Below are positions 10,351-19,334 of a DNA stretch of 64,000 nt, in pieces. Positions within the stretch are counted from its first letter, which is position 1. Every line of letters begins with the position of its first letter. The position numbers and the translations under genes were made by a program. The stretch spans positions 8,770 to 72,769 of the forward strand of contig CAYGQD010000008.1 of assembly GCA_964351855.1 (NCBI GenBank), given 5' to 3'. This DNA is from JBCDHN01 sp964351855. GTDB taxonomy: Bacteria; Verrucomicrobiota; Verrucomicrobiia; Verrucomicrobiales; DEV007. The notes beneath the pieces were generated by a model that was given only the letters and a program-made list of their open reading frames with translations, ran no database searches and was not told where the DNA came from.

Positions 10351-10433
10351 AGTAGTTATAGTTTATTAGTTTGAGAGGCCTGTAACTTAATCGGTTTTTT
10401 TATAATTTCAATAACTTTTGTTATTAATTATAA

Positions 10434-11660
10434 TTATTTCTTAAACAACAGGGCATCTCCCAAGCTGAAAATTGGCGAGTAGATCGCATAGATCAGGAAA
10501 GCCACCATGCTCCCCAAAATGACGATCGTTGCCGGCTCAATAATCTTATCGATCTGACTGGCGATGACATCCAACTCCTCTTCATAGTCATCAGAGATCT
10601 CATTGAGAGGCTCCGCCCCAGTTCCCGTCTCCCCTGCAATCTCCATCACTCCACAAATTGTTCGACTATCTTCACCCAACCAATGGGATTCCAGCAGAAA
10701 GCTTTCCGGAAGAGTCCTTCCGACACTGATGTGGTTTCTGATTCGGGAGAAAAACTCTTTGTAATAGAGATGAGAAGCACTCTGCGAGGTAATTTCCAGA
10801 GCGGTATTCAATCTGACGTTAGCTTCCACCAACATTGCCAAACAACGAAAACTCGTCGCTGCCGCTGATTTTCGCACAATATTTCCGATTACCGGAATCT
10901 TGATGAAGAACTTTTGAACCGAAGGAAGCTTCTGAATTTTCCCCCAGTTCCTGAAGAAAAGAAACAGACCAATAAATGGGAAGAGGGCCGTCCACGGATA
11001 CTGGACCATCGTGTCAGAAAACTTCATGAGAATCGTGGTGGCGAGTGGAAGCTCTGAACCCAACGATGTGTAAAGTTTCGCCATCGCCGGAATCAGAGTG
11101 AAGCTCATGGCAATGATGACTCCGATCCCGAGCGTGACGACGATAGCCGGATAGATCATCCCGGAGCGAAGCTTGCGAACGATCGCCAAGGTTTTACGCT
11201 GCGAGAATCCAACCCGCCGGAAAACAGTTGGTAGCTGTCCCGCTTCTTCCCCTGCCCGCAACAATGCAACGACATCCGGACTGAACAGATCTTCATGCTT
11301 GCCCATCGCATCACTGATCGGCTCGCCACTTTGAAGATCGGCGCAGATTTCAGCGATGGCTCCCCGATAGCGAGGAGACTTCACCCGGTTGGTTTGTAGT
11401 TGGAATGACTTTACCGTCGGAATACTTCTTTCGAAACATTTCGCCAAGCCGTTAAACAGAGCAACTCTGTCAGCCAAAGAAGGCTTGGGAAGCGTCAATC
11501 GCTGGATGATTTCGTCAATCCCGCTGATATCTGCGATTTCCGCCGTCTCATTCGATGTTTGCCCGGCCCCGATGATCGCACGCTCATCGCTGTACGTATC
11601 TACGATCAGTGGGATTGCCCGTTTGGTATGGACGTTCGTGAGTGTGACCTTCTTCAGCAT
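10434..11660 (-). CDS. Inner-membrane platform protein, PilC/GspF family
   Basis: Polytopic inner-membrane protein that sits above the PilB/PilT ATPases and moves pilins into the fibre. The 408 residues show two repeated GspF cytoplasmic domains (about 65-190 and 265-390). Each starts with a helical segment (VALFNGLAKCFERSIP; FRCLAMLVEANVRLN) and is followed by hydrophobic segments near 165-190, 220-235 and at the C-terminus (IVILGSMVAFLIYAIYSPIF). Length is typical of the family. It lies between the major pilin and the PilP-like gene. Confidence 0.88.
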   Translation of the reverse strand: MLKKVTLTNVHTKRAIPLIVDTYSDERAIIGAGQTSNETAEIADISGIDEIIQRLTLPKPSLADRVALFNGLAKCFERSIPTVKSFQLQTNRVKSPRYRGAIAEICADLQSGEPISDAMGKHEDLFSPDVVALLRAGEEAGQLPTVFRRVGFSQRKTLAIVRKLRSGMIYPAIVVTLGIGVIIAMSFTLIPAMAKLYTSLGSELPLATTILMKFSDTMVQYPWTALFPFIGLFLFFRNWGKIQKLPSVQKFFIKIPVIGNIVRKSAAATSFRCLAMLVEANVRLNTALEITSQSASHLYYKEFFSRIRNHISVGRTLPESFLLESHWLGEDSRTICGVMEIAGETGTGAEPLNEISDDYEEELDVIASQIDKIIEPATIVILGSMVAFLIYAIYSPIFSLGDALLFKK

Positions 11661-11752
11661 TGTTGTCTTGTGGAGGTGTTTATTGCAAGATGAGGACGCC
11701 CTGCAGCAATCCGAAATCCAGATTGAGAGAGCGCCCTTCGAAAATGAAAGGA

Positions 11753-12364
11753 TTATGGCTTTGCGGCTAGAGTCGATTCGACATCTTCGTTTCCAGCATT
11801 GACGTCAATCCAAGCCCGCTTCCGCTCCCCTGATTTTCCAAGGGCTGATTGACCGGGCAGCACGATTTGCACCAAGGGTTCCATATTGATCGCGATCAAA
11901 ATTTTCCGACCATCTTCCACTTTGTTGCCGGCTTCACTCAACCAAGCCAACTCAACCTCTTCGTTCGTCACTCGAGAAACATAGAGCTTGTCGTTCTGAT
12001 TGGGAAGCAATTGAGGCACACTGGATCCTTCGGAAAACCGAAGATCGCCATATAGCACCGTCCGCACATTCCCATTGAAGTCGCGGCTAAATCCGCGGAC
12101 CTTAAGGCCTTCCAGAATCTGCATAATCTGGGACGCCTCGCTCTTCAAATCGGTCGCGACCTTCTGTTCAGCAACTCGGGCGGCGTATGGATTACGCTCT
12201 ACCGGATCCACTTTGACTCCTTTTCGAGAGGTCGGCAGAATACCAATCTCCGAAGTCAGCTTTCTTTCACCAGCCTCAGCAGGAGCTTCTTGAGAAGCAC
12301 CAGATAAGGGAAAGAACAGCAAAGCGCCAAACGAAACAATGCTCAGTTTTATTTGAATATTCAT
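11753..12364 (-). CDS. Secreted PilP/GspC-like periplasmic protein of the pilus operon
   Basis: 203 residues with a signal peptide (about 1-24, ending SGASQ). A linker with NPYAARVAEQKVATDLK is followed by a compact beta-rich segment of about 75 residues (GLKVRGFSRDFNGNVRTVLYGD... through DGRKILIAIN) that resembles the homology-region fold by which PilP or GspC touch the secretin. The family call is from fold-like pattern and gene order (PilM-, N-, O-like genes directly upstream), not from a diagnostic motif. It is 18 bases downstream of the PilO-like gene. The 92 bases between its stop and the PilC gene contain nothing I can identify. Confidence 0.55.
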   Translation of the reverse strand: MNIQIKLSIVSFGALLFFPLSGASQEAPAEAGERKLTSEIGILPTSRKGVKVDPVERNPYAARVAEQKVATDLKSEASQIMQILEGLKVRGFSRDFNGNVRTVLYGDLRFSEGSSVPQLLPNQNDKLYVSRVTNEEVELAWLSEAGNKVEDGRKILIAINMEPLVQIVLPGQSALGKSGERKRAWIDVNAGNEDVESTLAAKP

Positions 12365-12382
12365 TACCGTAATTCTTGAATG

Positions 12383-12919
12383 TTAGCTTTTTACGATGGG
12401 CAGATCGACAATCAGCTCCATGCCCAAATCGTCTCCGGAATCCCCTCGGTAGAGTTTACAGCTCGTCACCCGAGAAGTCGGCAGTTCCTCCTCTAACGCA
12501 GAAAACCAATTGAAGGCTTTCGAATATTCGTCCTCGATCGTGACATGGGCCCGGAGAATGTACTCGAACACAGGATCGTTCATATTGCTGATCAACTCAA
12601 AGCGCTGAGAAACGGCAAAGACCTCCGCACGCTTCACGAGATCAATAATTCGCTGCTCAGAAGATTGAGGACTGCGGGTCGCCCGAAGGTAAGGCTCCCA
12701 CTCCGCGTAGAATTGCCGCAGATTGGAAGTCTCCGCCTCCAGCGTATCAAGGGATACCTTCGCCGTACTATATGCTTGCTGAGCTTGCATCGCGCTCTGT
12801 TTTTCGGCTGCGGCCTCTTTACGAACCACCGTCATCTTCTTATAGGATTTTTGAGTCCCGTAGACCAGACACACGACGATGAGCATCAAAACCAAGCAGG
12901 CTGTTTGTTTATCTTTCAT
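12383..12919 (-). CDS. PilO/GspM-like inner-membrane alignment protein
   Basis: 178 residues: a short cytoplasmic start, one transmembrane segment (about 8-21, CLVLMLIVVCLVYG), a coiled-coil rich in Lys/Glu/Ala (about 25-70) and a small alpha/beta domain. This is the architecture of PilO/GspM, which with PilN forms the periplasmic frame between platform and secretin. It follows the PilN-like gene by 28 bases. In Akkermansia the gene at the comparable position encodes the PilO-like protein Amuc_1100; correspondence is by gene order only, and this protein is much shorter. Confidence 0.6.
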   Translation of the reverse strand: MKDKQTACLVLMLIVVCLVYGTQKSYKKMTVVRKEAAAEKQSAMQAQQAYSTAKVSLDTLEAETSNLRQFYAEWEPYLRATRSPQSSEQRIIDLVKRAEVFAVSQRFELISNMNDPVFEYILRAHVTIEDEYSKAFNWFSALEEELPTSRVTSCKLYRGDSGDDLGMELIVDLPIVKS

Positions 12920-12947
12920 TAAATCTTCTCAGGTGAATGTTCGAATC

Positions 12948-13517
12948 TCAATTCCCAGATGTCGCCTGGCTATTTTGGAATACCAGAGTGGCTCGATAGT
13001 CCACCGAGTCTTGATCCTTCTGTTGCTGGGCTGAATACGCTCTAAAATCCAACTCCATCCAACTATTCAACACATCTTCCAAAACGGTGCTATTTACTCC
13101 ATCCAGCTTCAGATTCAGCTTCAGTTGCCGGGGAAGCTCGCCATTGCGAGACATTACTACTTCGGCCAAAGTCGCTTCATCTCCGACACTTCGTGAAATG
13201 GCCACACAAAGCGGCTGAAGCGAGTGAGCTCCTTCGAGCCATTTGGCAACCACTTGAGCCTGCGTATTCAAGGTCTCGATTTTTTGACGATCTTGACCCA
13301 GTTGAACATTTTTCGCCTGAAACTGGCGCGATTGAGTAGACCACTGTTCCCTCGCTTTCTTGGATTTCGAGTGACCCATCTCAAACCAAACCAGCGATGT
13401 GGTGCAGAGCAAGACCGCCGCGTAGAAAAGAATTGGGACGAACCGAAGAGCTGCAGGAAGCCCCTTGGAGACTTCACGCCGTTCTGACTTCAGGTCGTGA
13501 CAGATACCGTTTTCCAT
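12948..13517 (-). CDS. PilN/GspL-C-like inner-membrane protein
   Basis: 189 residues with a short N-terminal cytoplasmic tail of about 25 residues, a transmembrane segment (FVPILFYAAVLLCTTSLVWF, about 27-46), a coiled-coil (about 50-95) and a C-terminal alpha/beta domain. This matches PilN. It lies between the PilM-like gene (19 bases upstream) and the PilO-like gene, the standard PilM-N-O order. No enzymatic motif. Confidence 0.6.
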   Translation of the reverse strand: MENGICHDLKSERREVSKGLPAALRFVPILFYAAVLLCTTSLVWFEMGHSKSKKAREQWSTQSRQFQAKNVQLGQDRQKIETLNTQAQVVAKWLEGAHSLQPLCVAISRSVGDEATLAEVVMSRNGELPRQLKLNLKLDGVNSTVLEDVLNSWMELDFRAYSAQQQKDQDSVDYRATLVFQNSQATSGN

Positions 13518-13536
13518 AGCTAGATTTGTTAAAGGA

Positions 13537-14409
13537 TTAGTTTTGAGCTAGAACCATCCAAAGATGATTGGGCTGAGTAACATCTTCGGCACCATAGGGC
13601 TGGAGATGAGCATAGAGATTTTGAGCAAACGCGGTTCCCGGTTGGTCGTGGAGAAGCACGATGGAAGACCCTGGCTCCATTCCATTGAGGAGCGGCGTAG
13701 CAATCGTCATCAGAGGTTCAATATCGCCGCCAGAATAGACCCCACTTCGTGAACGAAGCTCGCTCCATTGCCCTTTCCGCTGGACCAACACACAGACCGA
13801 TCCATCACAGCAAGCTAGAAGAACCACGTCTTTTCCAACGCTTCCCTTGCGTGCATCATGCTGTCGACGCAGATAATCTTCAACCATGGCGAAGAGCCCA
13901 CAAGCAACCCGAGCCGGTTTGAGGCCATTATCGAGGAGCGCGTCTTCGATCGTTTTGATCATTGATTCTTCACAGGCGAGCAACAAACTCGCACTCGTCT
14001 CTGGATTGTGATGAATCGCATATCGCTTGCTTCGATCATATTTGGTTCCGATGACAGCTCTCGCATTGGCGCGAATCATTCGATCAGCCCCAGGCTTTCG
14101 TGAAAGATTCGATTCCAACGTAATCATGAAGCGATTGTTCAGCGATAGAACGACCCAGCCTCCATCGGTCAAAGAACGCCATTCGTCAGCCATTTCGGAA
14201 GCAACGGACATAAACTCCCCATCGAGATGCCCCCCCTGACCAATCACTCCTTTTCGATCAACGGGACGCCAGGAAACCTGTCCTTTGCCGACATTGATTG
14301 AAAGAAATCGCTTACCGGCAAGCCGTTTAGGGATAGCTGCTGAACTATCATCGGGATCGGGCCGAAAAGCCTGGAACGTCAATACGTCCTTTATATCATC
14401 AAGTTTCAT
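13537..14409 (-). CDS. PilM-like cytoplasmic protein of the pilus operon
   Basis: 290 residues with no signal or membrane segment. The first strand (RFLSINVGKGQVSWRPV) and the later VVLLACCDGSVCVLV strand resemble the paired beta-turn elements of actin-like PilM/FtsA proteins, and position directly upstream of PilN/PilO-like genes supports it. The clear phosphate-1 and adenosine motifs of classical PilM are not obvious, so ATP binding is uncertain. It starts 7 bases after the PilT-like stop. PilM normally docks to the PilN tail and links the ATPases to the periplasmic frame. Confidence 0.55.
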   Translation of the reverse strand: MKLDDIKDVLTFQAFRPDPDDSSAAIPKRLAGKRFLSINVGKGQVSWRPVDRKGVIGQGGHLDGEFMSVASEMADEWRSLTDGGWVVLSLNNRFMITLESNLSRKPGADRMIRANARAVIGTKYDRSKRYAIHHNPETSASLLLACEESMIKTIEDALLDNGLKPARVACGLFAMVEDYLRRQHDARKGSVGKDVVLLACCDGSVCVLVQRKGQWSELRSRSGVYSGGDIEPLMTIATPLLNGMEPGSSIVLLHDQPGTAFAQNLYAHLQPYGAEDVTQPNHLWMVLAQN

Positions 14410-14416
14410 ATATTCG

Positions 14417-15472
14417 TTAGCTTGGGAGTAGTTCTTCTCTTTCCAGATACTCTAGGACTTCATGATCTGAATAACCGGAATTGAATACCAGCCCAGATGG
14501 ACGCCAGCCCTCGAACTGGCGCTGCTCAATGCTGCGCTCGAAGTTGTACATCCCCTTGCTTTGACCAACCTCCAGTTCTTGGTCCAGCTTCTTGAATTCA
14601 CCTCGGCGGATCATGGCGCAGACAGAATCGTATTGAAGGAGAAGCTCATGGACGGGAAAACGTTTCCCTTTCGTCTCGTCCAAAAGGAGCCGCTGACAAA
14701 GAATGGCTCTCATGGAGTCCGCAAAAGATAGAATGGCGTTTTCTACCCGTTCCGCCGGAACGAGCTTCAGGAAACGCTGGACCGTCTGAGCAGCAGAAGA
14801 TGTGTGGAGGGTGGCCACAACGACGTGACCCGTTTCAGCTGCCTGCAAAGCAATTTCAGCAGTCTCCCCATCGCGAATCTCTCCGACAACAATGACATCA
14901 GGTGCCTGACGCAATGCAGCGCGCAACGAAGTGGCAAAGTCGTGTTCATCAGTACCCATCTCTCGTTGAGAAATGAGAGAGGGCAGACCATCGGGATAGA
15001 GATATTCGATAGGATCCTCAAAGGTGATGATGTGCTCTTGGCGCCGCTGGGCTCGGGCGAGAACGAGAGAGGCAATGGTGGTGGATTTTCCACTGCCGGT
15101 CGCCCCACAGACGAGAAAAAGACCATTCTTTGCCTCGAGGAAAGATTTGATTGCGGCTGGAGGCACCAAGATGTTTCGAAGCTCGGGAATTGATTCCGGG
15201 AGCAATCTCATCACCCAACGCGGCCTTCCCTTCGTCACCATCCGGCTTACCCGAAATCGACGCCCACCCAAAGACATTGCATAGTCTTCACAACCAGGAC
15301 CGAAATTAAAATTCACCTGAGGCTGATAGACGAAGGAATCAAAGTGCAGCTTTCCGTTGTACTTGTAGCTCAACTGCTCCCAAGGTGTGATGTAAAAATC
15401 ACTGACGCCAGAGTCTTGCGAAAGATGCAAGATGCGATGGCCTAGGGGCGACCTTTCGTTGATTTCTTCCAT
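14417..15472 (-). CDS. Type IV pilus retraction ATPase, PilT family
   Basis: Hexameric ATPase that powers pilin removal. The 351 residues carry DFYITPWEQLSYKYNG near 25, Walker A GATGSGKST (about 125-133), FEDPIEYLY, the Walker B/Asp-box region DVIVVGEIRDGETA, the His-box ATLHTSSA, and a C-terminal LLLQYDSVCAMIRRG segment like the PilT AIRNLIRE region. It is the first gene of the leftward operon and lies beside the divergent secretin promoter region. The pairing with a PilB-like ATPase is the main argument that the locus builds a retractable pilus rather than only a secretion pseudopilus. Confidence 0.88.
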   Translation of the reverse strand: MEEINERSPLGHRILHLSQDSGVSDFYITPWEQLSYKYNGKLHFDSFVYQPQVNFNFGPGCEDYAMSLGGRRFRVSRMVTKGRPRWVMRLLPESIPELRNILVPPAAIKSFLEAKNGLFLVCGATGSGKSTTIASLVLARAQRRQEHIITFEDPIEYLYPDGLPSLISQREMGTDEHDFATSLRAALRQAPDVIVVGEIRDGETAEIALQAAETGHVVVATLHTSSAAQTVQRFLKLVPAERVENAILSFADSMRAILCQRLLLDETKGKRFPVHELLLQYDSVCAMIRRGEFKKLDQELEVGQSKGMYNFERSIEQRQFEGWRPSGLVFNSGYSDHEVLEYLEREELLPS

Positions 15473-15779
15473 TTGGTATTAAATTTGTAGTGGTTAAAAG
15501 AGGGCCAAAGGAGCCATGGGTGCTCACGCTTTGATATTTACCATAAATATCGCCATTAATAGAATAATCGATTTTCAAAAAGTAGTAAACCTTTTTTAAT
15601 TTTATTTTAGGCCTGACTATCAATAGCCCACTTCTCGCGCAGGTATTTCCTCACCAAGGATAGTCAAAATTTTGCCGTTAAGTATAAAGATTATGATTTT
15701 AGCAATTTATATTGTTTTATTTGGGTAAATTTATGTTAGCATATTGTTGATAATCAAAGTAATTTAATTATTTGCAAGA
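15473..15779. promoter_or_regulatory. AT-rich divergent promoter region of the pilus locus
   Basis: 307 bases without a gene between the first leftward gene (PilT-like) and the rightward secretin gene. The part from about 15535 to 15780 is markedly richer in A and T than anything near it, with several runs of TTTA/AATT. It must hold promoters for both units. A GATAAT at 15749-15754 is a possible -10 for the secretin gene, but its -35 is poor, so I name no promoter. No sigma-54 motif was seen. Confidence 0.55.
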
Positions 15780-17738
15780 ATGAAACATCCGCTCGCATCG
15801 CTGATCACCACGGCAGTCCTGCTCCTCCCCGGTTTGGCCGGAGCCCAAATAGTCACCGACTACTCGACACTGCCTAATTCGCCCTCTTATGAGATGGCAG
15901 CATCTCCTTTGCGCAGCGCAACTGCCGCAGAATACAAATTCACGGAGGCAAGACTCTCGGATGTGCTCCAGTTGCTTGCGGATGAGGCGAACATCTCTTT
16001 CTTTTCCCTTCCTAACGGGACCGACTCAGGTGATCGCATCGTAACCTTCACGATCCATGCGAGCCCCTTCTTAGCTCTTGAGACGCTGGCGAAGTCCAAT
16101 GGGATCGCTCTCATCTACGAAAACGGGATTTGGTATCTGAGACCTGAAAACGACACTCAACTGATCGGGCGCGTTTATCAGATTCAATATAACTCAAGAG
16201 AAACCATCAATGCGGGAGCCAATGGTGGGAACTTGGGACAAGTGGGTGGCACTGCGGGTGCCGGCGGTGCTCAAACCACCGGGATCGATCTCCAAGGCAC
16301 GACCCAATCTTTTCAAACAGAACCCAGCCAACTCTTGGAAGACGTCCGCGAGTTGCTCGATATTCCGACAGGAGCGTTTGGATTTATGGCCGGGGCAACT
16401 TCCGTCGATGCCCTTGCCTCAGGTCAAGGAGGAGCCAGCACGATCATTTTACCCTCTACGATCAACAATGGCCCTCAAAGTGAAAGCACTGCCAATTCGG
16501 ACGCAAAGGTGATCTGGAACTCAGACTCTAATACGCTCTATGTGGTGGCGACCCGCCAACAGCACCAATGGATCGAAGGATACTTGGCCGCGTCCGATAA
16601 ACCGCAGGATCAAATTGCGTTGGAGGTGAAGTTCTTGGAAACAAGCCGTGATCCTTCGATCGAGTTTGGCATCGACTGGTCCGGAACCCTGGCGGATGGA
16701 TATGACGTCAGCCTCCAGGGTGCAGCAGGCGAAGACGGGGCTCAACTCGGTGCCGACGGAGCCGCCATCTCCAACTTCATTAACTTGCAACGCGTTGGCG
16801 ACTTTGAATTGCCTTCGACCGCTCTACTGAACTTCGAGTTTGTGCAAGCGAAGCTCCGTGCCTTTGCGGCCGATTCAGAGACGAAAACCGTCTCCTATCC
16901 TCGAATGGTCACGACGAACAACCGGGAGGTGATGCTCCGAAGCGTGGTGAACCAGCCGGTATTGGCAGCGACCGCCAGCACCTCGCTTGGTGCTGGAGCC
17001 ACGACAACCCAATCGATCAGCTATCTTCCGATTGGCACCGTCCTGAATATCTTACCGAAGCGGTTAGGCAACGGAAAAATCCAGCTCAATATCGCATTGA
17101 CGATTTCCAGCATCATTGGCGAAGAGATCATCAACGGGAATCCATTCCCGATCGCAAGTTCCCGCGTCTACAACGCTCCCGTTGAAGTTGACCCCGGTTA
17201 CACGGTTGCGATCGGTGGTCTCGACGAAGCAAACTGGACCCAGCAGGAAGTAGGAATCCCTGCCTTGCGCAAGATTCCTGTTCTCGGCTATGCTTTTAAG
17301 AGCAAAAGCGGAGCACGTCAGCGCAAGAGCCTCATGATCATGATTACACCGAATATCATCGACACCAAAATGGGTGGCTTACCTGATGAGCCAATCTCAG
17401 CAATTCGGAATACGCCGAACGATGCGGCTCCTCCGCAGATCAAGTCCGATGGCACTCTGATTGATCGCTTGGAAGATCTTCAAGGGACCATGGTATCCTT
17501 GGATCGCGAGTGCGATTTGTTGGAAGAGAATCTCGAACGGATGAATGTAGAAAAAGTGCACAAGCAGCGCATCTCTGTTCTGCTCGGTTCCGTCAAATCC
17601 ACGCGCAACAAGTTGTCTGCTTGGGCCCAAACCAGCCCTGAGCTTCAGAACGCGGTCGCGAGTTACGATGAGCAACTGCATTCTATCCAAAACCGCTTGG
17701 AGAAAATGCAGCGCAAGGCCCGCTGGATGCAATACTAA
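15780..17738 (+). CDS. Secretin (PilQ/GspD family)
   Basis: Outer-membrane ring through which the pilus leaves. The 652 residues have a signal peptide (cleavage near AGA-QIV, about 22) and a secretin N-domain with LSDVLQLLADEANISFF (about 60-76). A second N-domain region (about 120-290) is interrupted by a Gly/Ala/Gln-rich linker. The conserved secretin barrel (about 345-535) contains VDPGYTVAIGGL and the IPVLGYAF motif. An extra C-terminal coiled-coil of about 90 residues (about 560-650) follows the barrel; many secretins end soon after it. It is alone on the plus strand and ends in a strong terminator. Confidence 0.9.
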   Translation: MKHPLASLITTAVLLLPGLAGAQIVTDYSTLPNSPSYEMAASPLRSATAAEYKFTEARLSDVLQLLADEANISFFSLPNGTDSGDRIVTFTIHASPFLALETLAKSNGIALIYENGIWYLRPENDTQLIGRVYQIQYNSRETINAGANGGNLGQVGGTAGAGGAQTTGIDLQGTTQSFQTEPSQLLEDVRELLDIPTGAFGFMAGATSVDALASGQGGASTIILPSTINNGPQSESTANSDAKVIWNSDSNTLYVVATRQQHQWIEGYLAASDKPQDQIALEVKFLETSRDPSIEFGIDWSGTLADGYDVSLQGAAGEDGAQLGADGAAISNFINLQRVGDFELPSTALLNFEFVQAKLRAFAADSETKTVSYPRMVTTNNREVMLRSVVNQPVLAATASTSLGAGATTTQSISYLPIGTVLNILPKRLGNGKIQLNIALTISSIIGEEIINGNPFPIASSRVYNAPVEVDPGYTVAIGGLDEANWTQQEVGIPALRKIPVLGYAFKSKSGARQRKSLMIMITPNIIDTKMGGLPDEPISAIRNTPNDAAPPQIKSDGTLIDRLEDLQGTMVSLDRECDLLEENLERMNVEKVHKQRISVLLGSVKSTRNKLSAWAQTSPELQNAVASYDEQLHSIQNRLEKMQRKARWMQY

Positions 17739-17785
17739 GCGCTTTTCAATCTTGCAAATTGGGCGGACGATTTCCGCCGCACAGT

Positions 17786-17818
17786 AGCCCGGTGAGAGAA
17801 ATCTCATCGGGCTTTTTT
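17786..17818 (+). terminator. Rho-independent terminator after the secretin gene
   Basis: A 12-base-pair stem AGCCCGGTGAGA / TCTCATCGGGCT with one G-T pair and a GAAA loop is followed by six T (17813-17818). It ends secretin transcription right at the stop codon of the convergent lpxA gene. Confidence 0.92.
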
Positions 17819-18611
17819 ATCGTTTCGGAACCGTTTTGGGAGGACGACAGATTCCTTTTTCAGAGTCTTGCTCGATGAATTCAATGAACTGGAGCGCCGG
17901 CCCCTCCCATTCTCTCTTCTTCAGTTCTTCAAGCGCTTGCGGCTTGTTATATCCCCCTCGGAAAAACACATCATAGGCACGCTTCAAACTCCGACGGGAT
18001 TCTGAATCGAACCCAGCCCTTCGAATCCCAACCACGTTGAGCCCGTGAACCTCATTGACCAAGGCACAAAGGACAAAAGGAGGAACGTCTTGGCTAATCG
18101 AGCTATTCCCTTTCACCATACAAAAATCCCCTATCCGGATGAATTGGTGATAGGCGGACCCTCCTCCCAGGAAGTTGCGGTTCCCCATTTGGACGTGCCC
18201 TCCCAAGAGGACGTTGTTGGCAAGGACGTTGTTATTTCCAATGTGAACATCATGACCAAGATGGCTTCCCGCCATGAGATAGTTCCCATCTCCAATTGTC
18301 GTCGCGCTTCCTTCTTTCGATCCCCGGTGAACGGTCACGTGCTCGCGGAAGCGATTGTTCGGTCCGATTTCCACTCGACTCGGTGTCGCGGCATCAAAAC
18401 CGAGATCTTGCGGATCGCCTCCCAAGATCGTTCCCCCACCCACTTCACAGTTCGGTCCCAGCCGGACGTGTCTCAAAATCTGAACCTGGCCCGCGATCTT
18501 GCAGCCGCTCTCAATCGTGGCTCCCGCATCGATGAATGAGAAGGGACCGATTTCCACATCGGGGGCAATGGACGCCAATGGATCCACGAAAGCAGTGGGA
18601 TGAATGTTCAC
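17817..18611 (-). CDS. lpxA: UDP-N-acetylglucosamine acyltransferase
   Basis: First enzyme of lipid A synthesis: transfers a 3-hydroxyacyl chain from ACP to the 3-OH of UDP-GlcNAc in the cytoplasm. The 264 residues begin MNIHPTAFVDPLASIA and form the left-handed hexapeptide-repeat beta-helix, with the catalytic-region segment RFREHVTVHRG (His about 114) and SHLGHDVHIGN; the C-terminal third is the usual helical domain (SRRSLKRAYDVFFR). Length is standard. It lies 3 bases after radC. lpxD, fabZ and lpxB, its usual neighbours, are absent here. Confidence 0.94.
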   Translation of the reverse strand: MNIHPTAFVDPLASIAPDVEIGPFSFIDAGATIESGCKIAGQVQILRHVRLGPNCEVGGGTILGGDPQDLGFDAATPSRVEIGPNNRFREHVTVHRGSKEGSATTIGDGNYLMAGSHLGHDVHIGNNNVLANNVLLGGHVQMGNRNFLGGGSAYHQFIRIGDFCMVKGNSSISQDVPPFVLCALVNEVHGLNVVGIRRAGFDSESRRSLKRAYDVFFRGGYNKPQALEELKKREWEGPALQFIEFIEQDSEKGICRPPKTVPKR

Positions 18612-18614
18612 GTT

Positions 18615-19322
18615 CTACAGGAGGTTGTATTCTCGAAAGCTGAAATAGGGTTCGCCGCGTTCATTCGGGGCGCCAATGATGATGTGGTCAGAGAAATTGA
18701 TTCCCAGCTCTTGGCTGGCCCGGGTCAGTCTTTGGGTCAAACTCCGATCCGCAGCACTGGGATTGGGATCACCGGATGGATGATTGTGCACCAGGATGAA
18801 GGAATGGGCCGCTTCAATCAAAACAACTCGCAGAATCTCTCCAGGATGGGCGAGACTTTCGTTTTTCGTTCCCCTGGTGACTTCTACGACCCGAATCAAG
18901 TTCCCTCGTGTATCCAAGAGAACCACACGCAGCGACTCCTGGCGAAGGGCGCGCATTTCTGCACCGAGAAGGTCATAGACTTTCTGGGGTTCATCCATGA
19001 CCAGGGTTTTGACACGTTCACCCGCCAACCGATTTCCCAATTCAAATGCCGCCGCCAGTTGTGCACCTTTGGCAAGCCCAACGCCTTTCGTAGCGGCCAG
19101 TTCCATCACCGTGCAACGCGAAAGTTGAGCGAGCGATCCGTGCCGCTCCAGCAAGCTACGGGCCAGATCTACCGCATTCATTCCCCGAATCCCGACCCGG
19201 AGAAATATAGCGAGGAGCTCGGAATCCGTCAGAGCAGCAGGCCCTCGCTTGGCGAGTTTTTCCCTCGGTCTGTCTTCGTCTGGTAAATCTCGAATTCTCG
19301 AACTGAGGGTGCGCTCCTCCAT
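18615..19322 (-). CDS. radC: RadC family JAB/MPN-domain protein
   Basis: 235 residues. N-terminal helix-hairpin-helix-like region (RDLPDEDRPREKLAKRG... with ATKGVGLAKGAQL, about 1-90), then the JAB1/MPN metalloprotease-like domain with the metal site HNHPSGDP...D (HxHx7D, about 176-187). Historically called a DNA repair protein; its biochemical role is unsettled. Tightly packed with polyprenyl synthase (12 bases upstream) and lpxA (3 bases downstream), so all three probably share one transcript. Confidence 0.92.
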   Translation of the reverse strand: MEERTLSSRIRDLPDEDRPREKLAKRGPAALTDSELLAIFLRVGIRGMNAVDLARSLLERHGSLAQLSRCTVMELAATKGVGLAKGAQLAAAFELGNRLAGERVKTLVMDEPQKVYDLLGAEMRALRQESLRVVLLDTRGNLIRVVEVTRGTKNESLAHPGEILRVVLIEAAHSFILVHNHPSGDPNPSAADRSLTQRLTRASQELGINFSDHIIIGAPNERGEPYFSFREYNLL

Positions 19323-19334
19323 GGGCTGACCTTT

